Shown here: positions 11,459-22,895 of the stretch, one piece after another
How the letters are laid out: each line of letters starts with the position of its first letter
How positions within the stretch are numbered: position 1 is the first letter of the stretch
From: Saururus chinensis
Taxonomy: Eukaryota > Streptophyta > Magnoliopsida > Piperales > Saururaceae
Length of the DNA stretch: 64,000 nucleotides
Reading direction: 5' to 3'
Assembly: GCA_035235625.1 (NCBI GenBank)
Contig: CP141143.1
Location: 28,034,592-28,098,591, forward strand
Notes under the pieces: model-generated
The model's database searches: none
The model's input: only the letters and a program-made list of their open reading frames with translations
Told to the model about the DNA's origin: nothing
Translations under genes and position numbers: made by a program

Positions 11459-12780
11459 GCAAGGCTAAAGTTCTCAATCTCCTCGAAAAGAGACGTAATG
11501 AGACTTGCATTTCTATTTTAAAAAATAAAAAAAATAAAAAAAAGTAAGTCTAAAGTTTTCAATCCCCTCGGAAAGAGACATAGTGAGACTTATATCTCTC
11601 TTTTGAAAAAACGATAAAATAAAATAAATTTTTTTTTAAAAAAAAGCAAGTCTAAAGTTCTCAATCTCCTCGGAAAGGGACATAATGAAACTTGCAGATG
11701 CAAATCAAAATCAAAGAAAGAAAGTTTAAAGTTCTCAATCCCCTCGGAAAGAGGCATAATAAGACTTACATTTCTCTTTTGAAAAACGATAAAAAAAAAA
11801 AAGAAGCAAGTCTAAAGCTCTCATTCTCATTGGAAAGAGACATAATGAGACTTAAAATACAAATCAAAATTATAGAGAGCAAGCCTAAAGTTCTCAATCC
11901 CCTCGAAAAGAGACATAATGAGACTTGCATCTCTCTTTTGAAAAAAAAGAGGCAAAACTAAAGTTCTCAATCCACTCAGAAAGGACATAATGAGTATTGC
12001 AAAGCAAAATTAAAGAGATGAAGCCTAAAGTTCTCAATTCCCTTAGAAAGAAACATAATGAGACTTGCATCTCTCTTTTGAAAAATGAATAAAACAAAAA
12101 AATTTCAAAAAACAAGCTAGTCTAAAGTTCTCAATCTCTTCATAAAGAGACACAATGAGACTTACGAATCAAAATCAAAAATCAAAATCATAGTGAGGAA
12201 GTCTAAAGTTCTCAATCCCGAAAGAGACATAATGAGACTGCATCACTCTTTACAAAATAAAAAAAATTAATCAAAATTAAAGAAAGCAAGCCTAAAGTTC
12301 TCAATCCTTCGGAAGGAGACATAATGAGACTTACATCTCTCTTTAAAAAAATATAAAAAAATTCAATCAAAATTAAAGAAAGTAAGCCTAAAGTTCTCAA
12401 TCTCTTTAGAAAGAGACATAATAAGACTTGCATCTCTCTTTTAAAAAAGAAAAAAAATTCAAAAAGAAGCAAGTTTAAAATTCCAAATCCATTTGGAAAG
12501 ATACATGATGAGACTTACAAATCAAAATCAGAGTAAGCAAACCTAAAGTTCTCAATCCCGAATAAGACATAATGAGACTACATTACTCTTTACAAAATAA
12601 AAAAATTAATCAAAATTAAATGAAGCAAGCCTAAAAGTTCTCAATCCCCTGAGAATGAGACTAAGACTTGTAACAAACAAACAAAAATCAAAAATCAAAA
12701 TCAAACCAAACAAGTCTAAAGTTTTCAATCCCAAAATAGTCTAAAGAATAAGACTTCCTCTAATCCCAAAATAGTCTTCA
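11459..12780 (+). repeat. Tandem array in the 3' untranslated region of the Tat element
   Basis: About 16 diverged copies of a unit whose core reads AAAGTTCTCAATCCCCTCGG then AAAGAGACATAATGAGACTT. Two spacer types follow the core: (A) GCATCTCTCTTTTGAAAAA plus an A-rich run, and (B) CAAATCAAAATCAAAGAAAG. From about 11655 to 12190 the A and B forms alternate, giving a dimeric repeat of roughly 160 bp; later units are mostly A. Core starts include about 11468, 11555, 11655, 11729, 11815, 11887, 11960, 12027, 12125, 12206, 12294, 12391, 12545 and 12633. Tandem arrays just downstream of integrase are a known feature of Tat elements. The small frames here are artefacts. Confidence 0.85.
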
Positions 12781-12790
12781 ATCTGTAAAA

Positions 12791-13279
12791 TAAAAAAAAA
12801 TATTAACCTTCATTAAAAAATAGTTGGCAGTGGCTCCAATTGACTCAAGCTAAACTAAAGTCGAGCCAAAGCCAAGCTCAATCAGGCTCAAACCAAGCTG
12901 ACTTTTAAAAAAAAGTAATCATAAATCATAACCGTTAATTTTCCTTGCTAAATCAGAGTCATAAAAAAATTAAATGTACAAAAAATAATCAAATCGGCGC
13001 TATATAAATCAATGTAGAGAGCTGTAATCATAAAAACAAGAAAAAATAGATCTATGCTGAATAAATCAACGCAGAGAGCCGTATTAAGAAAACAACAAAC
13101 AAAATCATAAAAAGAAAACAACAAACAAATTGGCATCGAATAAATGATCACATACAGCTATAATTAAATTAAGATTCTGAAATTAGAGCGGGAGCCCATT
13201 TATTCATTTTAATCATGGCCATTGATTATCATAAACTCTTTTAATCGTTTTCTCTTCATCTATTCCCACTTTTGGCCAG
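12791..13279. other. Unassigned A+T-rich sequence
   Basis: No gene. Near 12825 the text GTTGGCAGTGGCTCCAATTG could be the end of the Tat 3' region, but no LTR start can be fixed. 12950-13140 has short repeated phrases such as AAATCAAYGCAGAGAGC (about 13008 and 13066). A weak TATA-like run lies upstream of the G+C-rich island. Confidence 0.3.
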
Positions 13280-14240
13280 ACCATTATTTCTTTCCTTACT
13301 TTCAGTCTCCGCCACCCAAATCTCCTCTCTCCCTCTTTTCTTCACCGACTCCCTCCTCTCCCTCTACTCACCTAGTATCTGCCGCTCGCTACTCAGCTCC
13401 GCCGCTCTGCCTACCACCACCTCTCTTTCGGCCCCTTCTCCGGAAAGACAGCCCTCTTCATTGATCTTCTCAGCAACCCAATCTCCGACGTTAACCATTC
13501 CCCCTTCTTCCCACATGCTCGTTGCGAAGGCGCTGGCTAGCAGCAATCGGAAAGATCATCAGTGCCGTCCGCGGTTGCATCAAGGTCGTCACTTGCGGCA
13601 GGAAGCTGGTCCGCTCTCATCTTTCCCCTCCCACCGAAGGATAGGTATCGGACCGAAGCTGGCGTCCACAATGGAGGCTTGATCCGGGCAAATGGCGCTG
13701 AGTATTCCTACATGGCCACCGAGCGGGACAACAAGCCGTCGGTCCGGCTCTTCACCTACTGGCTCAGCTACTCCAAGTTGCGGACCCCGGCCATCCCGGT
13801 CCAGTCCATCTTCACCCACTGTGCCCAGGTTTCCTCCCAAGTCGCAATCCATCACCTCACCCCTCCAAACGCCGAGCGCATCTATCACCATTACCGAGTT
13901 CTTCCCCCACAACATCGGCGTCATCCTCCCTCTCTCGCTCCTTCTCTGTCCGGACTGCCCCTTCTTTCATAGATCTTTGCCCTTGAAAGCTGGCTCCACT
14001 GCCTCTGGATTTCTCCCATCCTATCTTCGTCCAAAAAGTAAAAAAAAAGAAGGAAGAGAGATAGCAACTTTGGACGATCACCCATGCTACAAGTTAGTGA
14101 GGAAATCCAACCCCAAAACAAGCCAATATACGGCCCTTCTCCCCGATGGCTGGGTCTGGACCTCAGTCCGAAGGAGACCTGCCGCCACCTACCACCTGCA
14201 GTCTTGGCCCAACACCAAAATCCACCACTAAGTGTTCTCA
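13280..14240. other. G+C-rich island with long overlapping frames
   Basis: The base composition changes sharply: pyrimidine-rich at 13310-13450, then G+C-rich to about 14000. Open frames run in all three plus-strand frames and on the minus strand, as expected in high G+C sequence. The most gene-like phrase is in the 13562-13972 frame (YMATERDNKPSVRLFTYW), which I do not recognise. The pyrimidine-rich start resembles a plant 5' untranslated region. It may be an exon captured by a transposon, or LTR leader DNA. I do not call a gene. Confidence 0.3.
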
Positions 14241-16159
14241 CTAGCGGTTGTCCTCTCTTCAACTAGACAGTAACTTTGAGCAATTTTCACGAGCGCGTCT
14301 TCACAAATCAACCAAGGAAGAGCACAAATCCAAAGGAGAAAAAATCGACACGCCCTCAATGGGGAAAAATTAAGTCTTTACAAAACAATGGAGGAAGAAT
14401 GACCTCAGTTGCAGGCTGTATCAATTTTTTTTTCTTTTCTATCTGATGCGGTGAAGAAAAAAAAAATAGAAGATCGAGTTCTTTAATAACAATGTATTCC
14501 TGATAAAATTGGGATTCTGTAGGTATTATATTTGTAGTTATCATACGAAAAGAAGAAATTTAAAACATGGACGATATGATTTGAAGAAGCCTGATGAGTT
14601 AAGAAGCAAAATCTACGATCTTATCAAATAAGATACGGAGACGTGACAAGTTGTTTGAGATAAAATATAATCTTATAAAATTTGTTCAAATAAATAAGAT
14701 TTTATCATATCTCTGTTGATTTTGTCATTATCTCCCAATGTGAGATACCGATCAGAAATATTTAAATATGAATACCGGTCAGAAATAACCACTGACTTAA
14801 GGATTTGTAAAAAAAATTGGGCGGAACAATGACAATGTATATTAACCATTTTTATTTTTGGTCATAGCATTGACTGAGAAAAATGATAAAGCACTAGATA
14901 TCCTTACAAATCAACAAAGCTAATTAAAAATAAAATTTCAAATCCTTGTAAATCAATGCAGACGGAATAAGTCACTTCCTTCTAATTTCTTGAGGTATGA
15001 TTTGATAAGATTGAGATGAATCCTTTCGTTTGACTAGTTATATTACTAACAAGTTTTGCAAGGTGTAAAGCAAATTTGTAAATTTGAACATATTGGTGGG
15101 TTGAGTATCCAACATAAAGATCCACTCTTATATGATGATCGAAGGATTGGAAGAGGCCAGGGCATCTGTGAATTTTAAATAACAAAAAAAAAGGAGCAAG
15201 AGAAAAAAAAATCCTATAAAAAAAACTCTCATATGAGAAGATTACATTAAAAAAATAATGATGAGAAGGAAATCTATTAGTGTAGAATTACCTTTCTAAT
15301 TAGCTCTTCCTTGGCATCTTCAAGAAAAATGATACGTCTATTGTCTAAATCTTCGGTGCAGAAGAAATATCCTTATGCAAGGTTAAAACTTGGAAGGGGT
15401 TCGTCCCTTGGATGAGCTTTAGTAACATCTCTATGTGCTCTCATTATTATCTCCACAACTCTATCCATTATAACATCAAAATTCCCATTAAAATTTAAGT
15501 AGGTTCCACACAAAGCAATTTGAATTGCAGGCGACCCCATAGAAGAAGATAATGGGAAACCAGACAGTGCTCTAACAATTTTCAAAATGGATAAAGTCTC
15601 AAAAGTAGACAAAGTCCAAAAGAAAAAAAATACTAATGCTACATACATAGGAATGTGATAAAAAAATCAATATTCAAAGGCCAAGGCTTTGGAGTTTGAC
15701 TAGCTCTAAATAAGACCAAATCTTCAAAATAGAAAAAGTCAAAAAAAGGAAGCAAAATCTAATCCTACACATGTGGGAATAGACCAAGGCTTCTAGTAAA
15801 AATTATTAAATGAGGACCTCATGAGGTCTCCTTACACTCAAAGTTAACTACAAAATTTAAAATTGCTAAAAGAGGTATTATAAGCCTCACGTAGCCACAC
15901 GAAAATAAAAAAAATATGAATTGTAATGTGTTGTGTGAGACCTCATAAATCTCACACCAAAATGGCTATAAAACCAAAAGGCCTAGTGATACTCGTGGAT
16001 CCCGTGATAAGTTTTATAAAAAACAAAAGAAGGGGCCATAAAAGACCAAAATGGCTGAAAACACAAAAAAAATTAAGTTTCAAAGAAACTCAAAGTTTGA
16101 AGAAAAAAAAAGTTTGTGGAAATTCCCATGGGCCACATTTGGAGAATGAGAAGACAAAG
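14241..16159. other. Unassigned A+T-rich sequence
   Basis: No supported gene. 14580-14770 contains repeated phrases on the theme GATAAATAAGATTTTATCA. The minus frame at 15373-15648 (91 codons, with SMGSPAIQIALCGTYLNFNG) has somewhat protein-like composition but no family I recognise. 15660-15960 has repeated phrases about GACCTCATGAGGTCTCC, a short palindrome, and GACCTCATAAATCTCAC. Confidence 0.3.
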
Positions 16160-16720
16160 TCAAATGTATGATGCCCGTACTTCTCTCACACTTCCCACTT
16201 CTCACTAACTCACTCCCCATTAATCAATTCGGTTCTTACCAACCATCCCACTAACCCATTCTCCAGCTCCCACTAATCCACTTTCTCGCATCCCACTATC
16301 TCACTCTCCACTTCCCACGAACTACCCTTCTAACTCACCCCACTACTTTGCTTAACCGTACAACCTCCATCTTATAAATACCCCTTCACTTTCATGAGAA
16401 GGGGCTTCTGGCTTTGAAGTTTATGAAACTTTTAAAAAGAAATCTAGAAGTCCATCACACACCAAATTCCTAAAAAGCCTTGACCTTCAAAAAGTCGAAG
16501 AAGATCGAGGAATTAAAAGACAAGCATAAACACTCAAGAAGGAAGAAGAACCTGTGTAAGGGGTGCTCTCATCTTCAAGAAGAATTTTCCTTTTTTTCTT
16601 CTTTTCTTTTCCTTTTTAAACTTAAAAGTTGTAGCCACTTCTCCTGACAATTCTCTTTTCTTATTTTAATAAAATTTTAGTTGTTTCTTCCATTTTGCCA
16701 ACTGATCAAAGGGTTTTGCA
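16160..16720 (+). promoter_or_regulatory. LTR-like promoter block with TATA and hairpin
   Basis: A C-rich stretch (16180-16360) is followed by a TATA-like CTTATAAATA at about 16372-16381. Directly after it comes the inverted repeat CCCCTTC...GAAGGGG (about 16382-16406), which would fold at the 5' end of a transcript. The next 300 bp are transcript-like and end in a T-rich block with AATAAAA near 16670. The layout (C-rich upstream, TATA, R, poly(A) signal) is that of an LTR, but I could not fix TG/CA ends or a TSD. Confidence 0.4.
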
Positions 16721-16726
16721 AATTGA

Positions 16727-17086
16727 TTAATCACTACTACTCACTTCAAAGTGTAAAGAGTAGTCTTCATTAATCAAGAGAAGGTCGTTCCACATAAAAA
16801 AACAGTTCTTCTCTATCTCTTGCAAGGAAGGATCATCTAATCCATTCCTTTCTCTTGTGCTTAGGGAACTACTGAAATCCCCCAATAGGACTCGAAAAGC
16901 CACAATAGATCTTAACAAATTAAAAGCCAAACAGGGCAAGTCTTTCAAAATAATATTAGGGAAGGCAGGAAATGCTTGGTAGGTAAAACTAATCCAAGAC
17001 GCCACCCAAGTCAAAAGTGGCATGCCATTAATTTGACATAGGGTTGTCAAACATAGAGTATGTGCACCTACCAAAAAAAATTGCAC
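16727..17086 (-). pseudogene. Uncertain minus-strand coding remnant
   Basis: A 119-codon minus frame, with a central phrase VLLGDFSSSLSTRERNG that recalls the GDFN(x)nE/KR segment of LINE endonucleases. There is no adjoining RT and no poly(A) tail, so the link is weak. It overlaps the start of the dispersed repeat found again at 19.3 kb, so it may be chance coding inside a transposon end. Confidence 0.25.
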
Positions 17087-17400
17087 CGAATAAATATGAC
17101 ATTAACAATCGTCAACCAAGCATAATGTAAGTACAGATCCATTCTATGAAATTACCAAATTTACAATCCCCATCACCCGGAAATAAAACATAAGTATGGA
17201 GGATTCTTTCGTCCACTAATAACAAAATTCCTTGTCCTCATTTATTTTTGACCCAAATTCTTGGTATACCCATGAAAGTCAACCATATTTACATATCATC
17301 ATGACACCCAAAAATCACAATTTCCAAACTTATAATGTCCAAATCGGTCTTTTGGTGTTGAAAAATCAAACTTGGCCCCACTCTTTTTATGTAGTATAGA
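16930..17400 (-). mobile_element. Helitron-like repeat, copy 1
   Basis: The sequence from about 16930 to 17400 is repeated, diverged, at 19310-19880; shared phrases include GTCCAAATCGGTCTTTTGG and CACCCAAAAATCACAA. On the minus strand the right end reads TCTATACTACATAAAAAGAG. A 5' TC followed by an A+T run and a purine tract is typical of plant Helitron 5' ends, which insert between A and T. No CTRR-type 3' end has been placed, so the class is an inference. The copy relationship itself is plain. Confidence 0.4.
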
Positions 17401-18030
17401 TGAAGCAACACACTATATTGCCTCACCGAACCCATAAAAGAAAATGTGAATTGAAAAGGTGTAGTGTAGAATAAGTATGAATATAAGCAAACAAATAATC
17501 ACATAAATCAATAAATCATATCAAATTCATACCAATGGAATCAGTATGCTTTAAAAATAGAAAATCAAAATTATCAACCACCCTACCTATTGGCTCATAT
17601 ACTAAAGTGAATTTTCAATAGATTCCAAACAAATTACATAACTAAAAATGAAAAAATTGTAAAACATTGATAGTCGGAACAAGCTTGCGATCATGGCTAT
17701 TTAACATACCTACGATAAACCAAGGGAAAAATCACAACATTCACAAAAGCCTCGATACCTATGCACACAAACAAAAATCACAGAACATCAAATATTTGAA
17801 AGAAATACACTATATTTCCTCAACGAACCCACTAAAAGGAAAAGCTGAATTGAAAAGGTGCATTGTTGAATAAGTAAATATGAATATGGGTAAACAAATA
17901 ATCACATAATTAGTAAATCATATCAAATTCACACCAATGGAATTAGAATGCTTTAAAAACATAAAATCAAAGCTATCAGCCACCCTACATATTGGCTCAT
18001 TTGTAGGAGTGGATTTTTAACAGATAAAAG
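17401..18030. repeat. Direct duplication of about 225 bp
   Basis: 17401-17625 and 17799-18025 are the same sequence with about 80-85% identity by eye. Both run from an ACACTATATTKCCTC phrase through GAATTGAAAAGGTG and CAAATAATCACATAA to CACCCTACMTATTGGCTCAT. About 170 bp lie between them. The first copy begins at the end of the Helitron-like repeat. No coding. Confidence 0.7.
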
Positions 18031-19309
18031 GAAATAAACGATGATAAAAATCATTAGAACTGTGTGCTTTAACAGCCTATCGAGGAAAATTGAGAAATCA
18101 AATCAAAAGAATAAAAAGACAATGAAATACCATGCGAAAAGGCAACAACCTTTGGGCATAACATGGGATGATAACTTCTAGAGTGTACAAGTGCTAGAGT
18201 TAATTCCTTATTTCTCCAGCTTTATTTTCAATAGTGCAAGCCTCTCGATTTTAGTCAACTCACTTACCAAACACTGTAAATGAAATTCAAAAAGTTAAAA
18301 AAGCAGCAAAAAGATTAAATTTGCATCAATACAGCCCCTAGTAAGTAGAGAAAATAGTAAAAAAATTAATAATAAATAATGATAGGGAAGAGAACTATGC
18401 CTTGCTAATCGAACTTGTGCAGAACTCAAATATGTAGCGGACAAAAACAAAACATGCCCTCCATTTACTAGGCACAAACAATTGAACACTATAAAAAAAA
18501 CAACATCAATAAGGAAACACAAAAAAGTGCATAAGAAACAAGGTCAATGGCAAAGAAGAAGAAAGAAACAAATCAAAATAAAGCAAGAACAAACAAGCAA
18601 CAAACCAGATAGATTACACTAAATGAATTTGCACTGACACAAAATAATGAAGCAGTAGATTTACCGAGAAATGTTATTCCCTTTCCATGGTTTCTTCCTC
18701 CATTTTAAGAGCTACAACAATGGTATTTTCATGGTGGATAAGAAGATGAAACAAACACACATAAATAATAAACTTACATAGAAGCTAATAAGATATGAAG
18801 CACAAAAAGCAAGAAGAAAAACCAATAAGTCATGCACACCAAAATATACAAACCACACATGCATGGAAGTTAAGGAGGCAAATCATAACTGGTAAGTCAT
18901 TAAAATTTTGAAAAAAAAATACCAAATGTAAACCAATCATGAAGCCTACCAATCCAAAAGCCATTCACAAAAATAAATCACCTAAATCCATAATACAAGC
19001 TAAACATGGCAAGCAATTAATTCACCAATAAATCGCATACCCTTTAACAAAAAACAATACATGCGCCTACCAATAAAAAATAGTTCAAAATAAAATTGAC
19101 ATTTATTTGCATCAATCAATTATAATTCATATGCCAAGTATACCCCGTTAAATTACCAAATTTACATCCAATACTATACGAAAAGGAAACCCCAGCTATA
19201 GAGAATATTTTCATACATCTAGGCCAAAATGTCTTGTCCACCATTAATTTTATCCCTAAATACCCAGTATAAAAATGTAAAAATGGTAAAATTGTAGGGA
19301 ATTTAAAAC
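18031..19309. other. Unassigned A+T-rich sequence
   Basis: No gene. 19040-19260 resembles the repeats at 17.1 and 19.6 kb more distantly (CACCTACCAATAAAAAAT, GTCCACCATTAATTTTATCC), so it may be a third, older copy of that family. The minus frame at 18295-18522 is hydrophobic low-complexity coding by chance. Confidence 0.35.
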
Positions 19310-19880
19310 GTCAGGAAACGATTCACTGAAACTCCTATCAGATACGCTAGTTACAAATTGTGAAGGGAAGCAAAAGTGGCAGGCCATTAAATTTATTCCA
19401 ACTCTTGGCAATTGCATTATGGTATTAATTATGTATGAAACTAATATTAATAATATACACATACTAAATAAAAATACAATACAAAATTTTCCAAATCCAT
19501 AATGTAGTTAATTAAGCATGAAAAGAATCCAGAGTGCATGCACCTACCAAATAAAAATGAGCTACAATAAGTTTCACAGTAACTATGGTCAACAAAGCAT
19601 AATATAATTACTAGATACATCCTAAAAAAAATACCAATTTATTATCCCCATCACACGATAGTAAAACACAAGCATGGAGGATAATTTTGTCCACTTGTGA
19701 CAAATTTACTCATCCTCATTTATTTTTGATCCAAAATTCCTGGTATACCCATAGCAAACAACCAAATTTACACATCAGCATAACACCCAAAAATCACAAA
19801 TTTCAAACCTCTACTGTCCAAATCGGTCTTTTGGCATTGAAAAGTCAAACTTGGCTGGGCTCTTTTTATATAGTATAGAT
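19310..19880 (-). mobile_element. Helitron-like repeat, copy 2
   Basis: A second copy of the repeat at 16930-17400. The right end read on the minus strand is TCTATACTATATAAAAAGAG, differing at one base from copy 1 over the first 20. Internal blocks are collinear (CATGGAGGATWMTTTYGTCCACT, TTATTTTTGAYCCAAA, GGTATACCCATRR). No transposase or helicase coding is present. Confidence 0.4.
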
Positions 19881-20123
19881 ATAGATTATATATGAAATTG
19901 ACAAGGAAGGCCAAGAAAAGTTCTGTAAGGATCTGAACACATTTATTCTTTTCTTTTCTTTTTTGATGCAATCAAATTTTTGAACTAAATTATACCTTGT
20001 CAAAAGTTTGCATATGAATGTAGTTTCTGACACTCTCAGTGTCTACTGTCCAATAGATAATCACAATCAAAATGAACAACATTTTATTGAAAAAATATAA
20101 AAAAAATTAGATATTAAATTATA

Positions 20124-20165
20124 CTCCCTCTGCACTACATTGCTATTAATGTGGGAAAAGGGGAG
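20124..20165. mobile_element. Minimal Stowaway-like MITE remnant (42 bp)
   Basis: Starts CTCCCTCTGCAC and ends AAAAGGGGAG with TA on both sides. These are the same ends as the full MITEs at 25.9 and 61.5 kb, with nearly all of the interior gone. It could also be a chance match because it is so short. Confidence 0.35.
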
Positions 20166-20377
20166 TAATAGTTTTGTCACTAATAATTGATTTTTATCAC
20201 AACTATATGATTTATTTTATGTGTATGAATGAATGGTCAAGTGATCTTCTTTGTGATAAATAAAGTGCACCCCTGGCATCTTTTAGTGGGCCTAGCTGAG
20301 TGCCATGAGTCTATGGACTTTTGAGCTTCACTAAGAGATATAATAGTTTTAGTACAAAATAATTACTGGTTAAAAAA

Positions 20378-20526
20378 GGAAAATGTTCCTCCTCTTTCGA
20401 AAATCTCAGTTTAGAACATGTTGTATGCATCACCACTGTGTTTCGATATGGTGGGCCTCTCAAATCAACAATTGTGTTGCACAAAATGAGTTTCAGCATG
20501 TGATTTTTAAGGAGATAAACATTACT
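20378..20526. mobile_element. Hairpin MITE, copy 1 (149 bp)
   Basis: Related along its length to the MITE at 44911-45066; shared phrases include GGAAAATG at the start, AAAATCTCA, GCATCAC and GATATGGTGGGCCTC. Ends are imperfect inverted repeats and the flanks carry a direct repeat GTTAAAAAA (20369-20377 and 20527-20535). The length of the duplication and the small size suggest a hAT-type MITE, though the flank is low complexity. The coding frames over it are chance. Confidence 0.65.
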
Positions 20527-20535
20527 GTTAAAAAA

Positions 20536-21937
20536 GTACTCCACAAAGCGTTTGTTAGTAAAGTTATTGAGCACATATTTCCTCACTAGATCTCCAATTT
20601 TAGGACAATCAAGTACTTTGCAAGTTGTGATTTTAGGGTTCAAACTTATTGGGTGAAAATGTCCATTGATAGGGACCAGAATTTTAAGACAATCGTTTGG
20701 CCAATCCTCTTCTAAGAATTAAGCCTATTAAGATACATTTGAAGCAAACATAACAATTTTATAAGCATGTCTAATTAGAGAATTTCAAGTAGACTCAAAG
20801 AGAAGGCATAAAGACATTGTTAACTTTTGTAAACCATTTGCATATTGCTTACTGCCTTTTAGAACACTTGCACCATGTCGAATAACCAACGTTCTGTAGC
20901 CTTCCAATCTTTGAGTGGGATGAGCATTTTCATTTTACTCATCACGGACAAGCCGCCAACCGGATGACTAGTAATGATCTATGGGATGGAATTGAAGAAC
21001 GACCGTGAGAATGCTGACATGTTTAATGATTTAACTCATTATTGATGAATTCATTCAAAATAACCAAGCAATATATGAGTGCCACATAAACATCAACCTT
21101 ACAAATTATAGAGTCAAACATGTTGTACTCTAGAGTCACAACTTATTCAATATTAAAGATTAATTATTCCCCTTTGGATTTATAGCCAATTGCAGCAGGT
21201 TCCCTTTTGAACTTTCAACTTGCAATAGACCTTTAATATTGAATTTTTTTCTAAAACTGATATGTTTACTCCCAATGTTGTACAAGTCCCAAGTAAAGGG
21301 CATTGCTCCTTGATAAAGAACTTGTAAAATAAACAAATGACAATAATGATTTTTCTTCAACATATTGATTTATATGAGAAATGATTTTTAATTTGAAAAT
21401 ATATGGGGCCATGTCCCCTTTTCATTAAAATAAATCAGAATGGTACAAACATTTCAAAGAAAAAAACACAAACAAAGAGATTACAGTTTCAATCTTTCAG
21501 TATGAAAAAGGAATTTACTAAGGGGATAAATAATGTTGAAAATTTTTTCCCCACTCCGGTTTCTCTCGAAGCTGAGATTCCGGTAAACCTTGCAATCTTC
21601 AAATAGTTGAGACAAAATACAATGACAAAACTTATCTGGCAAAGTGAATGGGCCGACCCAACGATTCATTTAGAAACAGGTGTTCCTTCCATCCTTGTTG
21701 ACATACATAACATGGTGGATAATAAGATGTTTGACAGATAAAACTGAGTTTTGTGCGTAGGACTCTTGAATATACTCTGCAAGAACAAATAGTAGAGTTC
21801 TTGATATATAACAAATGGATCCACTACGATGAGAGGCAAATGCGACTTTAATCCCCGACAAGAAGTAAACCCAACCCACCTTTTGTTTTTGGGAAACAAA
21901 GAGTCTTCTACCTTAAGAGCATGAAACCGACCCTAAG
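20536..21937. other. Unassigned, possibly old coding
   Basis: No complete gene. Minus-strand frames between 21480 and 21900 overlap each other; two have readable text (for example CRGLKSHLPLIVVDPFVIYQ), but I recognise no family. It could be a decayed exon or LINE tail. 20650-21160 has no feature I can name. Confidence 0.3.
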
Positions 21938-22895
21938 GGTTTGTTTGGATTGGTAGAAACCGGGAGAAAGGGACTCTAGGTGAAAGAGAAATTAGGAGAT
22001 TCCTAAAAAAAATTATTCTTTGATTGCACAAATGATAGTAGAGACAATTGAAACTTAAATCCACTAATTGTAGTAGTGGTGGTGGAATAGTAGTAGAGGT
22101 GGTAGTGGCAGTGATAATCATGGAGGCGGTAGTGATGGTGGCTGAGGTGGCAGTGGCAAGGGTGGTGGTGGTAGCAGTGGTGATGGTGGCGGCGGTGTCG
22201 GTGGTAAGGGCAATGCTAGCGATGATGATGGTGATTGTGGGTTAGCGGTGATAGAGTGGCAGTGGCAGTGGCAGTGGTGGTGGTGGTGGTAGTAGTAGTT
22301 GTGGCAGTGGTAGTAAAGGTAGTGGTGGCAGCAGTGGCAGTGGAGGTGGTGGGGGTGGGGGTAGTGGTGCTGGTAGTAGTGGCTATGACAGTGGCAGTAG
22401 TGGAGGTAGTAGTGGTGGCGGTGGTAGCGACAGTGGTATTAGTAGCGGTGGTGGTGGCAGTAGTGGTAGTAACAATGGTAGTGATAACAGGGGTGGCAGT
22501 GACAAAGGTAGTAATGGTGGTGGTGGTAGCGGTGGCAACGGTAGAAATAGTGACGATGGTGTGGTAGCAGTGATGGTAGTGGCAGTAGTGGTGACAAGGG
22601 TGGTGATGGTGACGGCGACAATGACGATAGTAGTAGTGGTCGTGGTGGAGGCGACAATAGTAGAAGTGATAGTGGCGGTAGTAGTAGTTGTGGGGGCGGT
22701 AGCAGTGGTGGTAATGATGGCGGCGAGACATATATCTTTGCTAATTTTCTCCTAGAATCTATGGGTTGATGGGTGAAAAACTTTGAGGCTAAATTTTCAT
22801 CCATTTTCTCTAAGTTTTCATTCTAGACGGTAAAAATTGAGAGATTTTTAAATGATTATTTTCCTTTCATCCACTTTCCACCAATCCAAACAAAC
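21938..22895. mobile_element. Terminal-inverted-repeat element around a triplet array
   Basis: Left end GTTTGTTTGGATTGGT (21939-21954) is exactly inverted at the right as ACCAATCCAAACAAAC (22880-22895). Both are followed inward by similar pyrimidine/purine text (GAAACCGGGAGAAAG; CTTTCATCCACTTTCCACC). The GTTTGTTTGGATT type of end is common in plant MITEs. A 3-bp AAG lies outside both ends and could be a TSD, but three bases prove little. The interior is taken up by the triplet repeat. No transposase. Confidence 0.5.
22068..22722. repeat. (GTN/GGY)n triplet array, about 650 bp
   Basis: Almost every third base is a G on the plus strand, with GGT, AGT, GGC and GAT triplets in phase for about 650 bp. 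The pattern gives Val-rich frames on the plus strand and Thr- or His-rich frames on the minus strand (22216-22731). These are products of repetition, not genes. The strand bias (G/T against C/A) and triplet phasing point to slippage expansion. Confidence 0.85.

Larger units (their letters stand above)
4857..12790 (+). mobile_element. Decayed Tat-lineage Ty3/gypsy retrotransposon
   Basis: Domains appear in gypsy order: protease (4857-5798), linker (5907-6574), RT and first RNase H (6584-7768), second archaeal-type RNase H (9540-9930), integrase (10080-11290), then a long 3' untranslated tandem-repeat array. The duplicated RNase H and the 3' repeats mark the plant Tat lineage (Ogre/Retand/RIRE2 relatives). 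Neither gag nor a matched LTR pair can be recognised, so both ends are approximate. The coding region has several in-frame stops and at least three frame changes, and a solo LTR at 7766-9196 splits it. It cannot be active. Confidence 0.85.

Noticed and set aside
11322..12472. Small frames with repeated text such as MQVSLC(L)FL
   Set aside because: They come from the tandem array and the TA/TG microsatellite on both strands.
12845..12900. GAGCCAAAGCCAAGCTCAATC phrases as another hAT end
   Set aside because: Similar in style to the hAT ends at 2030 and 3409, but no inverted partner or TSD was found.
22216..22731. Thr/His-rich and Val-rich proteins of 100-170 codons
   Set aside because: They are produced in several frames at once by the triplet repeat.
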